Source: Solea solea (taxonomy: Eukaryota; Chordata; Actinopteri; Pleuronectiformes; Soleidae). Taken from it: a stretch of DNA of 64,000 nt. Of the stretch, positions 26,899-39,299 are shown one piece after another. Below the pieces are notes generated by a model, which worked only from the letters and a program-made list of their open reading frames with translations, searched no databases and was not told the DNA's origin. The first letter of the stretch is position 1, and each line of letters begins with the position of its first letter. A program made the translations under genes and the position numbers. The stretch covers positions 16,335,443-16,399,442 of the forward strand of contig NC_081145.1 of NCBI RefSeq assembly GCF_958295425.1, written 5' to 3'.

Positions 26899-29800
26899 GT
26901 AAGACCAATAGGGAAATTAAAGAATCAAAGACGGAAAACTTTGGTACAAAGTTGGGATATCAAGTAAATGTAAACGGAGTACTTACGAAGGAGTCTGAGT
27001 TCAGTCTGGCTGGATCATGCAGGTGGTCTCTCTTCTGCAGATCTCTTTAGGGATGTCACTCTCATCCGTCCATGCACCACCAGGTCACAGATAGTCTTAA
27101 CACATCTGATGTGGTCCGCAGTTTTAAATCACTAAGTGCCTACAATGAACAAGCTGTGATGTGATTTGTTTACACAGGTAAAAAATTAAATAAAATACCA
27201 TCTATTTGTTTTGCAGTTGAAATATATCTTGTCTGATATAATGTTTTCTGAGTTAACTCTCAACGAGACAAGGAAAATCTTGTTTATCTCTCCATCTAGA
27301 GCTTGTCTGGCATCGCAGAGCTTGCAGGAGCCAAGTTAAACATGTTGGGCCAGTCCAAACTGACAGAGAGCACTGTTTGGTTGTGTGCATATCCATCATC
27401 TACTTCCTTGAGGAATATAGACAGTAATTCAGACCAGAAGCTGCTTATTTTTCCTGTGCACTCTCTCCAAGGTTGTTAAGCCGTGGCTCCGGTGTCTGGA
27501 TTTTGGGGTGTTTTTGTATACTATTTTAAATGTCACCGGTGGCTCTATTTTTGGTCACAGTATGGGGTCTGGTGAGAGATTTGTATTTGTAAAGGTGATT
27601 AATAACAATACACTTTAGTTTGGACATGTGCTGAGTATCTACTTGGGTTTCTTAAGGATCATTTAAAAAAAAAAGAAGTTTAATTAGTTATTTTGTTTCC
27701 AAATTAAACAAGTTTAAACTCAAGTGGTTCACTGAGCCTCTGTTACATACAGCTAATTGCAATCTAAGCTTTCTGTGAAATTGTGTGTTACTTTTTAAGA
27801 CGGATCGTCATTATTTGCAGATAGCTGTGTGAGGCTTTAAAATCTTCATTCACTAAAAACCTGAGCTTCTCTCTTTCAACCAGCCACAACTCGAATTTCT
27901 TCCCTTTTGTGCAACAAGACAAATTAACACTTACATACATGTCAGCTACACCGTTTTAGCTCAGCCTGATAATACCCCCACACTTCCCTCTGGCCCTCTG
28001 TGGGTAAATGAGTCAGATATGCAGGCCTGGAGCTCCCAAAGTCATGTTAACAAGCACTTTTACAAAAGAGCAAGGAGCTGTTAAACATTCGGGACTGCAG
28101 GGGTCTGGCTAGAGTGGGAGGAGGGCAGAGCAGGGGGAGTGGAACAGTGAGAAGGGGATAGTTTCAAAAGTAGTCTCTTGTTGGGAGGAAAAACCTTAAA
28201 AGCTTGCACAAGTGCTGAGTCAGTCAAATTAGCATCCGATCAGATTAAGGGCTTTGCCCAACACTGGTGGTGTGCATGTTGTGTATTACTCTTTGTGAGC
28301 CTGGCTGAAGATCAAGCCTGACATTCCTGCGAGTCAGGTTTGGCTGTGTTAGACATCCTCACGGAGACTCGGCTCGCATGTAAAAGCAAACATCTTTTGA
28401 AGAGATACAGTGCATGAGTGAGTGTGCCTGATAAAAATGTGAAGCCGTGAAGTCGCAGTCTCTCGGCTCTGACTGGACCCGCCTATAGTTAGCTATCTCC
28501 CATGTGAAACCCTAGCCACTTTCAAACAAGGACACATTTTTGCAAGTTATTTTTGGTCTCATTTGAAAGTCAATAGACATGACAAGAACAAGAGACCGTC
28601 TTATTTGTCACCCCACTCTCCAACCTGACAGGTTATCTGGGTTTGAGGGCTTGAACTATCATGCATATGGAGATAACACACCACATCTTTTGGACAAAAA
28701 AAGGGAGATAAAGAGGCTCCTGATGGAACAAGCCTTTACTGGATTCCTTCACAGAGGATCCATTGTTCAGGACAACAAGGGCATATTAATGTGACACGCC
28801 ATTAACTAATACACCTGACTTGACACTTTGTGGTCATGAATCCAGAGCCTTGCCAGTGTTATCATTCACACTATCATTAACTCAAATTGTCTTTGACTGG
28901 TCAACTTAGATGGGGGCATGTCAGTAGTTGTCAGTGGTGAGGCCACTGGGGCTACATTGTCCTTAAGGGAAGATGAGTTGATATGAATAGCCAGAAGCTG
29001 CCTGGACTGTCATGCGGCGTGTGGAGCGGTAAGGAGGAAAAGTTGGCTTGAAAAGGCCTTTATGACATTGTTACCTGTGTGGACCAGCATAGCCTACAGT
29101 CGCCTGTGTTTATATGTCTGCACACCTGTGTACATGTTGGTTTCAGCGTAAATGTGTGCATTTCCCTTTTTTCGTGTATGCATAGAAGCAGCACACTCCC
29201 AAAGGCCAGCCAGGGACATATATCATTCCAGGAGAGAGCACAGATATTCAGGCCCCTTTGCTGTCACCCCTGTGTTCAAAGGCTGCATTGGAGTGTGTCT
29301 AGTTTTCTCAGCTGTCTCTCAGCGGCCCCTGTTGCCCTCTCTGGCCATAGGGGGTGGAGGCTGTGGGGGAGGTGGTGTTAGAGCCAGGCTGCTGGACACT
29401 GGCTGTGCTTCCATTTGATCTCAGCTAGAGCACTTGGCCTGTGAGAAATGACCACAACTGGACACACATTCATCATCTTTGCATCTGATTGGCCCTGCAG
29501 CAGCTCAGAGAGTGAAGTTTGAGGCTGTGTGGAGTGATTTAGTCAGGAACTGATGTATTTTTTTTTACTTGATCGGTTATTAACCTTGGGTAACTTTTCC
29601 TTCTGTTACACAGGATCATTACACTCACCAAACTAAAAAATAATAAGCAACAACATAAAAAACAATAATCATTAATGATTTTATCCAGCTAGACTGCAGC
29701 TTTTTCCCATTTCTATTCTTTGCTACTGCAGTAGTCACGCATTATTGACTATTGCCACCACACACATTGTGCCTGTCTTTAATCGCCTTGATCATTCTTT

Positions 29801-30912
29801 TCCCTCCTGTTGCATTGTCAGTGTCCAACTGAGTATCAGTTGACCCTATCCGTTCCATCGCCTGTCTGCCCATTCCTCCCTATCCCCGTTCTTCACCTGT
29901 CTGGCATAGCTCTGTCTGTCTTAAAGATGAAAGGATGATCAGACACTCACTGTGGCAGGTTGGAAAACAAACAGTCCAAAGGAAAAGGGGAGATGAAGGG
30001 AGAAACCAAGCTTGTGGACATTCTCCATATGTTTGGTCCTGTCTCTAAGGCCAGGCTTCTGTTTATACAGACCTCATTCTCAACTGATCAGGCCAGCATT
30101 AGATCTCATGTGGTGGCCCTTCTTTGGACAAAGTATGACGCAGCACCTTAGCAGAATGACTCAATCAGACCTAAGCATGACAGATAAGCAGAAGGAGCTG
30201 CTCTCTGGTGATATTCTTACTTTGGTGCCGGTGGCAAACTAAATTACAGCATTAAGAAAAAGGAATGTGAGGTCTGTGCAACATTCCCCACAACTGGGAT
30301 ACACAAAGAAACCCTGACTTTCCGGTGTGTATTTATGAATAGCTAACTTGTTGTTGTCATTATAATGAGATCAGACATCACCTTGTAAAGGTTTGGGGAT
30401 TTCCCAGTGCTCCCTGTGTTCTGAAATGCCACATGAGGAGGGCACATGTCTCACTGCCACCACAAAGGCAGTGAAAGAGTACAGTTCTTTTTATGAGTGA
30501 ATTTATGAAGTAAACTCATCACCAGAAGTGAACCAAGAAAAGCTTGCTCAGCCTCCATAATTGGCTTTGGGGGGTGGCCTCAAGAAAGAGACAGTGGTGT
30601 GATTCAACTGGCGGTTAACATTTAGTGGAATGGTACTGGCATGAGAGAAGATTAGATGGAGTGAGTAGAGCATTAAGTGAGGACTGGCTCATGTAATGGC
30701 TTGTTAACCAAAATTTCATTTCCTTGCCCACTTCAATGCTCCCTTCTCTTCTTTGTCCTCACCGCAGTTCATTCTCTGTTGCCCTCATTCTCACATGTTT
30801 TTGTATGTCTTACATATTGTGTCTGTGCAGTAAAAAAGAGTGTCTGATGAGCCTGGCGAGTGCAGCAGTGTCGGCGGCGAGCTTCCAGGGCGGGACACGC
30901 CAGAGAGACTTG

Positions 30913-33900
30913 ATGATGGAGCACAAAGTCGGTAAGCTGACCTCTGGCTTTCAACGCAGCTCCACATCCGATGATGACTCAGGCTGCGCACTGGAGGAGT
31001 ACGCCTGGGTACCACCTGGACTTCGGCCGGAACAGGTGAGCAAAACGTTGCTCACAAAGAGCCGTCCTTTGTGCTATTATTCATGAAATTCATGACAGTG
31101 TTGTGAGCAAGTTCAAGCAAGCATGCCAAGCCTCAGAAAGACGTGAATCACAATATTGTACACTTAAACCAAGGTATCTATTTCCCTTGTCCACAACTCA
31201 TTAATTCCCTAAATCACAAAAGTGAACCATGGTGTATCCTCTGGACAGAGAATAAAAACAGCTCTGACCTGATTCTACCTCCCATGTAGCCCATTTTCCT
31301 GGCCCAGATAAATGCTATTCAGCACATAACTGAATAACTTCCGAGCTACAGTCTTTGGATATGGGACAAAGTATTTAATAAAAAAAAAAATGCTTAGTTT
31401 AAGGCAGACCTATCCAGCTTCACCAGGCAGCCACTTGCAAGCAGGACGAGTGTACATTTATTTACTATCTAAATGTGGTAAGTCTGCTTGTGATTATCAA
31501 GTCCACGGTAAGGGGGAGGACTCGATGGGTTAAGCTTACTGCTGCTGGCAGGATGAGGAATCAAGGGGCCAACTTCTAATAAGCCTTCTCCTCCACAAAC
31601 ACAGCCAGGGCTTTTAGTTGTGTCTGCAGGGCAGCCAGTGTGATGTGGCACTTTTCCAATCCCTGTTCACTCCTCTCCTTTTCTGTCCATCCTGCTCCCC
31701 TTGTTAAACAACATGCACAGAAGCAGTGAGGAGGAGGGGCTGAAGGGCAAGACGAGATGGGTTCACAGCAACGGACAAAATGCATTGGTCAACTGTAATG
31801 CCTTTACTGCAGCCATAGCCCTGAATAGACATATTATGGCTCATCATTACAGTGAAGAAACACATAGGGCCAGGGTGATAGCCGACTGTTTCCCAGCCCC
31901 TAAGGAGCTGGATGAGGGGTAATAGCAGCATGAAAATGTGCATAATTTATGGTGGGGGGCAAACTTTGGCTTGATTGTCAGGGTAAATTGCTGTTAACAC
32001 CCCCTCACAGAAGCCAAAGCTGCAGGAAACCCACTTACACACAAGACAAGCACATCCCACATCTTTATCTGCCTGGCTGTAATTGGCCCTGCCTCATAAA
32101 GTTTAGTTTTTAGTTGCCAGCCCCAAGGGTCAAAGTGCCACTGCAACAGGCTGCTTTGTCCCGTCCTCAAAGAAGCGTATGCCTGGAAAAATGCAGCCTT
32201 TAAACGGATTTGACCCGCTGACCTGTTTGGACTTGTTTAGTCCAGAATAAAATGATTCCTTCAATGCCATGATCAAAGAGAGCTGCTGAGAACCTCCACC
32301 AAGCAAAGTCTTCCTTTCATTTTTGTGCCAGGTTGTGTCTCATAACAAGTTATTGTGTTTGATATTTAGTGCCCGGAAAATAGTGTATAATGGCTGCTCT
32401 GTCCAAGATAATAACAATATTATATTTTTCATGGATAAATATAGGTGTAAAAAAAAGTTTGATGTTTGTACATTCTCATTCTCTGGGCAAGTTTTACTTC
32501 AGAAAAGTCTTGATGTTAATTGGTGTCAGATGGGTGTGCCTAATACTTCATGTCACTTCATCCAAAGGTACAGTTATACTTCTCCTGTTTGCCGGAGGAT
32601 AAGATCCCCTATGTCAACAGTCCAGGGGAGAAGTTCAGAATCAAGCAGCTCCTCTATCAACTGCCACCACATGATAATGAGGTGAGAATATATTTGAGTG
32701 CATGGTTGTAAAATGACACGCAGTATCAGAACATTCATCTCCACAGGTTCTCTGATTTATGTCAAGCTGCAAAAATAATCCACTCTACATTTTGAGTAGC
32801 TGGAGCTGCTGCTGCTGCTGCTGCGGCTGCTGCCAGCTAAACCCACAGCACTGAGAGCCTTGCAATTAACATGCCATCCCACTACTGTGAGTCCTTGGCA
32901 TTCAAGTTGACATCACACTAGGGGATTTTTGTTTCACAATGTTGTAGACATGTAATGTGGGCACAATGTGACTTTTGACTTGATGATTTTATGATGTTTG
33001 CTGGGAGCCCCCACCAGTAGGATTCCTGTCATAGCACAGTTTTTTTTACGAGGACTGCTCAGCAGGCGACAGGGATGCTTGGCTGAAAGAGGCTTTATGT
33101 GATGCCACTACCACTGTGGCACCACAGTTCGGCTGGGTTGTCTTTCTTCTTTTGTTGCCCATCCTCTAAGTTTCTTTCTAAACACAGCTCTTGTTTGTGT
33201 AAACGTCTGCTTTTCCTCTTGTTAGGGCTTTGGGAAACATCAAAGAAGCCTGTTGTAAAAAATGAGATTCTCAATCACGGACTGTGGGTGGAGATATGTA
33301 GGGGGTTGTAGGAAGGGCAAGCTGGGGTCAAGAGTTGCCTTTGTTCAGCATGTTCTGGTATGCACTCTGCCCTCTTATACTTACCAAAGTGTCTTACATA
33401 TTAGTCCAGGCTTTTAATTTGATCTCACAGGGAGCACAACACAAAAAGTCACTTTAATGACTTCATATCACACTCAGCAAATCAGGGTTGTTGTTGATGA
33501 TGTTCTTGATGTGAAAGTTCGGCCATCTCCTTAACCATGACTTATCACCTTTCTTCCCAGGTGCGTTATTGCCATTCCCTCAGTGAGGAGGAGAAGAAGG
33601 AGCTATATATGTTCAGCATCCAGAGGAAGAAGGAAGCTCTGGGCAGGGGCACAATAAAACTGCTGCCCCACAATCTCCTGAACAGCATTTGTGAACATGT
33701 ATGTCCCTTTACACATAATCTTTTACAACTGTAAATATACAGATCATAGGTCAAGTAACAGCAGGATGGATTTGTCTCGAAGTGAAGAACAGGGTAAAAG
33801 TTAGCCACACCTAAAAGTTTTTTTTTTTTTACTCTTCCTTGGGTAGTTGGCTGATCCATGGCCAGGTTAAGCCAGTGTTGCCCAGAGGGAAAGCTGAAAT

Positions 33901-36900
33901 AAAGATCTCAGTGTCAGCCATGCTTTTTAAGAGATCCCTGAACACAAGCTGGATTTAGTGGCTGTATTGGCTCAGTAGTGTTTTATTTAGACTTATCGGT
34001 AATAGTGGAGCAGTCAAGTCGTGCCCACGAACACTGTCCCATTGTTGCAGATCTTCTCAAGAAATCCATACTTTTTACTTTTAACTGTCTGTCCTTTAAG
34101 TCCCTGCTGTTGATTTGATAAGTCATGTCCTCACATGTATCAGTATGCAACAATTAAAAGGATAGGTTGGTGTAAATGGCTGTGGAGGATTCACGTAAAC
34201 TTTTCACAAAAGCATTTGGAACGACAACTCATGTGCAATTTCATGTTTGTATATTTTGCAGTGTGGTGAAAACATGAACCGTGGGGAAATGGCAGTGTTC
34301 ACCTCAAGGGCAGGACCCACGCTTTGCTGGCATCCTGCATGCTTTGCCTGCTCCACATGTAGAGAACAGCTCGTGGATTTGATCTACTTCTATCACGATG
34401 GAAAGATCCACTGTGGAAGGCACCACGCTGAGCTACTCAAACCACGCTGCTCAGCCTGCGATGAGGTAAGACCACAAGACTGAAACAGTGAGAAAAATAA
34501 AGTACCATAGAGAGAAAAACATTCAGTCTAAGGTTTATTTTTTGTTTTTGTAAAAGTTCCTTTGGAATAGCAATAACAGTTTCTTTAATTCTCCACTTAC
34601 TTGAATTACTTAATTGAACTTAAAGGGGACATATTACGCAAAATCAACTTTTTAACCATTTTAATACTTATATTTGGGACTCTGGAGGCCCTACCAGTCA
34701 CCAAAGTGTGGAAAAAGAATACTCCGTCATGTTTTCGTGGTTCCCCTTAGTGTAAGTATAGGCGATAAAACACTCGATGTTGAATTCCCTGCGCTTATGA
34801 CGTCATAATGCGCATTTCACCGCGAATGTTACCGCCCCACCAGTAAGTTTACTTCGAGAGCTCCACCTTAGCTCCACCTTGTCCCTGCGAGAGTGCAGGC
34901 GAGGGAGGAAGAGCGGTATTATGTCAACGCGGAGGGACAAGTGTGCTGTTGGTGGCTGCACAGTGGAGCACAGTGTTTTACACAAACTTCCACAGAGGAT
35001 TTGATATATGACGCTAATGTGCCGGATAAAGTCAGCAAACGTGTGTTTGTGTGTTCGCACTAGACTGCGGTCGCTGTATTTAGTCAGGGGACGTATTTCA
35101 CCGACGTACAAACACACACACGTTGTTAAGAAAAGGTCACATAGATCTCATAACTGACCATTCTGACACGTCCTAATTAAAAATATTTGTTCAGTACGTC
35201 CTCCATGACCGGAGCACAGACTCAGTCTGATACAATCACATATACAGCGGCCGCTCGCCACTGGCGATCAGCGGTGCTGCACTCTCTGTGCAGAGGTGCT
35301 GCACTCTCTGTGAAAATCAGCTGATCGCCACCGCTGATCGCCAGCGGCGAGCCGCCTAAACGGCCGCTGTATGCGACTGATCGCCAGCTCCGGTGCAGAC
35401 CGGTGACTATGCTCCGGAGACCTCGCCACCGCGGCACCGCTGATCGCCACCGCGGCACCGCTGATCGCCACCGCGGCACCGCTGATCGCCAGCGGCGAGC
35501 CGCCTAAACGGCCGCTGTATGCGGCCGTTTAGGCAGCTCGCCGCTCGCCGCTCGCCGCTGTGACGGCACTCTGGCTGTTTTCTGCGCACGCTGCCATGTT
35601 GATATTGTCGGAGAACTAGTGGAGGGAGGGGGAGACGAATAGAGCTGTAAAGCGCTGTAACGAGGACAAATCAGAAACCCCCTGGAAGAAGTGGGTGTGT
35701 GTTTGCCTGTGTCTCATTTGCATGTAAAGGGACCATGCACGAAAACCGAGCGTTCTGAAAGGGGCGGGCTTAGCAGGGTTATTGAACTGCTATGATGCTT
35801 CATCCTTATGGTATTTTGACCAAGGCATGTCACTGACATGTTCATTAGGACACCAGGGAACTATTTTAATGGGGGAAATAGGGTATAATATGTCCACTTG
35901 AACTTAAACCAAACTGTTGACACATTGAAGGGTCACTGATGTGTATTCTCTTCTGTCAACAGATTATATTTGCTGATGAGTGCACAGAGGCAGAGGGGCG
36001 CCACTGGCACATGAAGCACTTTGCCTGTTTTGAGTGTGAGACAATTCTGGGGGGTCAGCGATACATCATGAGGGATGGCAGGCCATACTGCTGTGGCTGC
36101 TTTGAGTCACTCTATGCAGAGTACTGTGAGGCTTGTGGGGACCACATTGGTAAGTCAATGATTTTCTCGTCTTCTAAAATAAAATCCTTGTCATGACTGT
36201 CTAGCCTTTATATTAGTATTGCTAACAATTTCATCTGTTCCCTTTTTTTAGGTGTCGATCATGCTCAAATGACCCATGATGGGCTCCACTGGCATGCAAC
36301 TGAGGGCTGCTTTAGCTGTGCTTACTGTAAGAGCTCTCTTCTAGGTTGCCCCTTCCTGCCACACCAGGGCCGTATTTACTGCTCCAAGGCCTGCAGTCTT
36401 GGGGAAGATGTGCACGCCTCAGACTCTTCCGACTCAGCCTTCCAGTCTGCACGCTCACGCGAATCCCGGCGCAGCGTGCGCATGGGCAAGAGCAGCCGCT
36501 CAGCTGATCAGTGCAGACAGTCACTCCTCTTTTCACCTTCTGTTAACTATAAGTTTCCTGGCTTCAGTGAAAGCACCTTGACCAATAAGCTAGCTCACCT
36601 GAACTTGTACGATGAGCATTTCTGGAGAGGACGTGGTGAAGAGACTGAGGCGCCTGAGGACCAAGAGGAGGAGTGGGCTGAGCATGAAGACTACATGACT
36701 CAACTGCTGTTAAAGTTTGGAGAGCATGGGGTCTTCCAACATGCCAATGACTCCAGACCAACAGATTTCTGGACTGCAGAAAAGGATGCAAAGTTGAAGC
36801 AGGAATCAACTAAAACCAGTGGTGCCAGTGGAGAGGGAAGGGGGAGCCTTGCCAATAAGAAATACCAGGCTGATATGTACTGGGCTCAGTCACAGGATGG

Positions 36901-38080
36901 GCTTGGAGATTCAGCCTATGGTAGTCACCCAGGCCCAGCGAGTAGTAGAAAGATCCAGGAGTTGGAGCTAGATAACAGAGCTGGAAGTGGGGTCCAGGGA
37001 GAGGAGACACAATGGTATAATGATTCTATGGAGTGTATCACAGACGAGTTCAAGAAAACAGGTCAGAGTGTTCGAGACTCTATGGACTCACTGGCTCTTT
37101 CCAATATTACTGGTGAGTGTCCCGATCAAATGTTCAAAGAAATATTTTCCGAGTTGTCCGTGGTTTGTTGTTGATTCTTGAATCCATGTGCAGACATCCC
37201 TTGACTATTTTCTCTCTCTTCTCCAGGGGCCTCAGTAGATGGTGATAGTAAAGATAGACCTTTGGTATATTCTCTGCAAGGCTTCCATGAGCTGGAGACA
37301 GAAGACTGTGACAAAACCAGTAACATGGGCACCCTCAATTCCTCCATGTTACACAGAAGTGCAAATTCCCTGAAGAGCCTTGTATCAGAACAAGATGAGG
37401 TGGAAGAAATTGTTCCAGAAGGTGTGGTTGCTCTGCCAGTGAACAGTCCAAAACCTCACGTCCCTGCTCTGAGGAGGACACGCTCCCAGTCTAGGCCTCA
37501 GCAAGTCAAATTCTCTGATGACGTGGTGGACAATGGCCATTACTGTGAAGTCCCAGTTCGTCAGCCCCCCATGAGCGAACGGACTCGGCGGAGAGTTTAC
37601 CACTTTGAGGAACAAGGTCAGGACCCTCAGACTGGTCGCCACCATCACCACCACAGGAGGCGTCGCAGTCGCAAGTCTCGGTCTGACAATGCTCTTAACC
37701 TCCTGCCAAAGGAGAGAACACAAATGTGCTACAAAGTGGACCACAGAGGCAATTCCAAGGGGCATCAAGCCATCCATGGTCAACCCAGTTCTCCTGCTTT
37801 GCCAGGCTGTGGGCTACAAGGCCCAGCCATGGGGAGGTTTTTGGGGCTTTATGGGGATGATGATGATGACTGGTGTTCTACATGCTCTTCTTCTTCCTCT
37901 GATTCTGAGGAGGAGGGCTTTTTCCTTGGTCAGCCCATCCCTCAGGCCAGGCCCCATAGACACTACTACACAGAGGACTTGCCCAGCCCTGTAGTAGCCA
38001 TGTCCTCTTCACCCTATGGCCAACGGACTAAGTCCAAAAAGAAGAAAGGGCACAAGGGGAAAAACTGTATAATTTCATAG
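30913..38080 (+). CDS. prickle1: Prickle homolog 1 (PET-LIM planar cell polarity protein), 7 coding exons
   Basis: Coding exons read by eye: 30913-31035, 32568-32681, 33561-33698, 34262-34465, 35963-36149, 36252-37112, 37227-38080. All introns are GT-AG and phases join without a break, giving 2481 nt (826 aa; human PRICKLE1 is about 831). Order: [20 protein letters not shown] near the N terminus, PET domain about residues 14-122, LIM1 from 123 (CEHC), LIM2 from 188 (CSAC), LIM3 from 248 (CEAC), a Ser/Arg-rich linker, the NALNL and FLGLYG motifs, an acidic/Ser patch, and a C-terminal CIIS CaaX box, a farnesylation signal in Prickle proteins. Known role: cytoplasmic core planar-cell-polarity factor that works with Vangl at the cortex and antagonises Dishevelled. 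The [15 protein letters not shown] end and the gene order favour prickle1 over prickle2. Start: the ATG pair at 30913/30916 aligns with the internal Met of the human N terminus, and 30916 has the better Kozak context (A at -3, G at +4). An in-frame ATG at 30847 would add 22 residues. Which teleost copy (1a or 1b) cannot be settled here. Confidence 0.95.
31036..34261 (+). other. prickle1: prickle1 introns 1-3 within the coding part
   Basis: Three introns (31036-32567, 32682-33560, 33699-34261) separate the PET-encoding exons. I see no other gene in them. The only clear structure is a short CTG-rich run at about 32805-32833. Confidence 0.7.
35340..35562. repeat. Duplicated and inverted GC-rich palindrome
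   Basis: The block GCCGCCTAAACGGCCGCTGT occurs at about 35350 and again at about 35500. The second copy is followed at once by its inverse (CGGCCGTTTAGGC), so the core can fold into a strong hairpin. It lies inside the 1.27 kb transposon. Confidence 0.8.
35429..35491 (+). repeat. Three perfect 21-bp GC-rich tandem units in the transposon core
   Basis: The unit, beginning CCGCGGCACCGCTGATCG, repeats three times without interruption (35429-35449, 35450-35470, 35471-35491). Partial and inverted copies of GCTGATCGCCA lie on both sides. Reading frames that run through this block give repetitive peptides and are not genes. Confidence 0.9.
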
Positions 38081-38352
38081 ATTTTCATTTCTTTTTTATG
38101 CTCAGCTTTGGGTGATGTGCTGCCATACAGCCACCACTGTTAAAAATCTAACAAGTGCTTGATATGAAATGCTTCACATTTCACAGTGTGCCATGGTGGT
38201 TGTGTAAGACATAAGTCCTACAATTTGTTATCATAGGTGCCTGCTTCTGTAGCATTAGAACCATTATAAAAAGGTATTTCCAAGTCATGTGTATTTATAA
38301 AACATCATCTGAACCATGTTTGACAGTGCAGATATTTATGTATATATTGTAG

Positions 38353-38370
38353 AATAAACAAATTAATAAA
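38353..38370 (+). terminator. prickle1: Likely prickle1 polyadenylation signals
   Basis: Two AATAAA hexamers (38353-38358 and 38365-38370) lie about 280 nt after the stop codon. A further one at 38688-38693 could give a longer 3' UTR. Which site is used needs transcript ends. Confidence 0.55.
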
Positions 38371-38783
38371 ATGGCTATTTTTTATTTTTATACCCTTGAA
38401 TTAATGACATGCTTAGTACCACAATGCCTTTAGCATTAACTACTGGCGAACGGTACAGAGACATTTTCCAAGAGAGTGGTGGAAATGTAATGACAAATCA
38501 ACTATGACTCAACCTCCTCCAACGTGTTTCTTCTATGCTTGTGCACCACTTACTATAATAAGAGAAACACTGAGTGTATAAAAAGCCCAGGTCGAGTGGC
38601 GTATTTATGGTTCACTGTATTGTAAGCAAATCATTGTAATCTGTATAAATGTACAAACTGGAATATAAAGCTTAAATAGATAATTATAATAAAAAAATTA
38701 TCAAAATATCATGTTTTTTTCAATTGGAAAAGTATTAAGAGAATATATAAATACAAGTGGTAACTTACTTCAATGGCTTAATT

Positions 38784-38789
38784 TTTATT
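38784..38789 (-). terminator. pphln1: Candidate pphln1 distal polyadenylation signal
   Basis: TTTATT on + is AATAAA on -, about 510 nt after the pphln1 stop codon. It lies less than 100 bp from the distal prickle1 signal on the other strand. Confidence 0.4.
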
Positions 38790-39299
38790 TACAAACAGAA
38801 GAGATTTAACTTAAAAATGACACGAATGTATGATGTACATATAATGCATGGTCATCTCTATACAGAATACAGATGCTTAACAACATTTAGACCCTTCAAT
38901 ACTTCTTTGATATAAAGGCTAGTAAAAGTAGAAATTTGTGATGAGAAAACTTAATCCCTTAAGCCCCTAACTGGTAAAATGGTCAAACTTAAATCAAATA
39001 ATAAAAATTAATGTAATACTATTTCCCTCATTTCCAAAACATGGCTCATCAAAGATCTATATGAAGTGCCTTTACCTTCCTATAGATCCATTCCTTTCAT
39101 TTGATAAAAATACCAAAAGTAACATAATCCTTATGTAAATACTTACGCTGGTGCGTATGTTCTCAAATTATGTTGCACCATGTCCTTTGTTTATGACAAT
39201 AATGGGTATTTTTGGTAAATCATTCTCAGCTTCTATATTAAAAACACTAAAAAATATTTACAAACCATCTCAGAAATCCGATTTTAAGACTCCATATCA

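Larger units (their letters stand above)
14901..30830 (+). other. prickle1: Long first intron of prickle1
   Basis: No recognisable coding exon was found on either strand. It contains a dispersed fish repeat (17.4-17.65 kb), several CA microsatellites and a possible alternative 5' exon near 26.7-26.9 kb. Long introns of developmental genes often hold enhancers, but conservation cannot be judged from one sequence. Confidence 0.5.
34625..35897. mobile_element. Nonautonomous DNA transposon inside prickle1, 11-bp target duplication
   Basis: The ends are near-perfect inverted repeats: GGGGACATATTA at 34625-34636, and its counterpart whose reverse complement reads GTGGACATATTA ending at 35897. The same 11 bp, TTGAACTTAAA, flank both sides (34614-34624 and 35898-35908), an apparent target-site duplication. 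The element is 1273 bp, has no convincing transposase, and carries a GC-rich, palindromic core (about 35.25-35.57 kb). It sits in the intron between the LIM1 and LIM2 exons. The 8-11 bp duplication suggests a hAT- or Mutator-like superfamily; the assignment is open. Confidence 0.8.
38081..39299. other. Tail-to-tail 3' region between prickle1 and pphln1
   Basis: AT-rich sequence with no coding signal. It should hold the two 3' UTRs: prickle1 from the left, with AATAAA signals at 38353, 38365 and 38688, and pphln1 from the right, with a minus-strand AATAAA at 38784-38789. Confidence 0.6.

Noticed and set aside
30769..31015. Minus-strand frames opposite the first prickle1 coding exon
   Set aside because: Antisense shadows of a conserved PET-domain exon.
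35222..35589. Overlapping minus-strand frames rich in Arg/Gly
   Set aside because: They arise from the 21-bp tandem units and the palindrome in the transposon core; the repeat explains them fully.
37385..37783. 132-codon minus-strand frame antisense to the prickle1 last exon
   Set aside because: It lies opposite a confidently identified coding exon and has no features of its own.
37605..37994. 129-codon frame in another phase of the prickle1 last exon
   Set aside because: Out-of-frame shadow of the His/Arg- and Ser-rich coding sequence.
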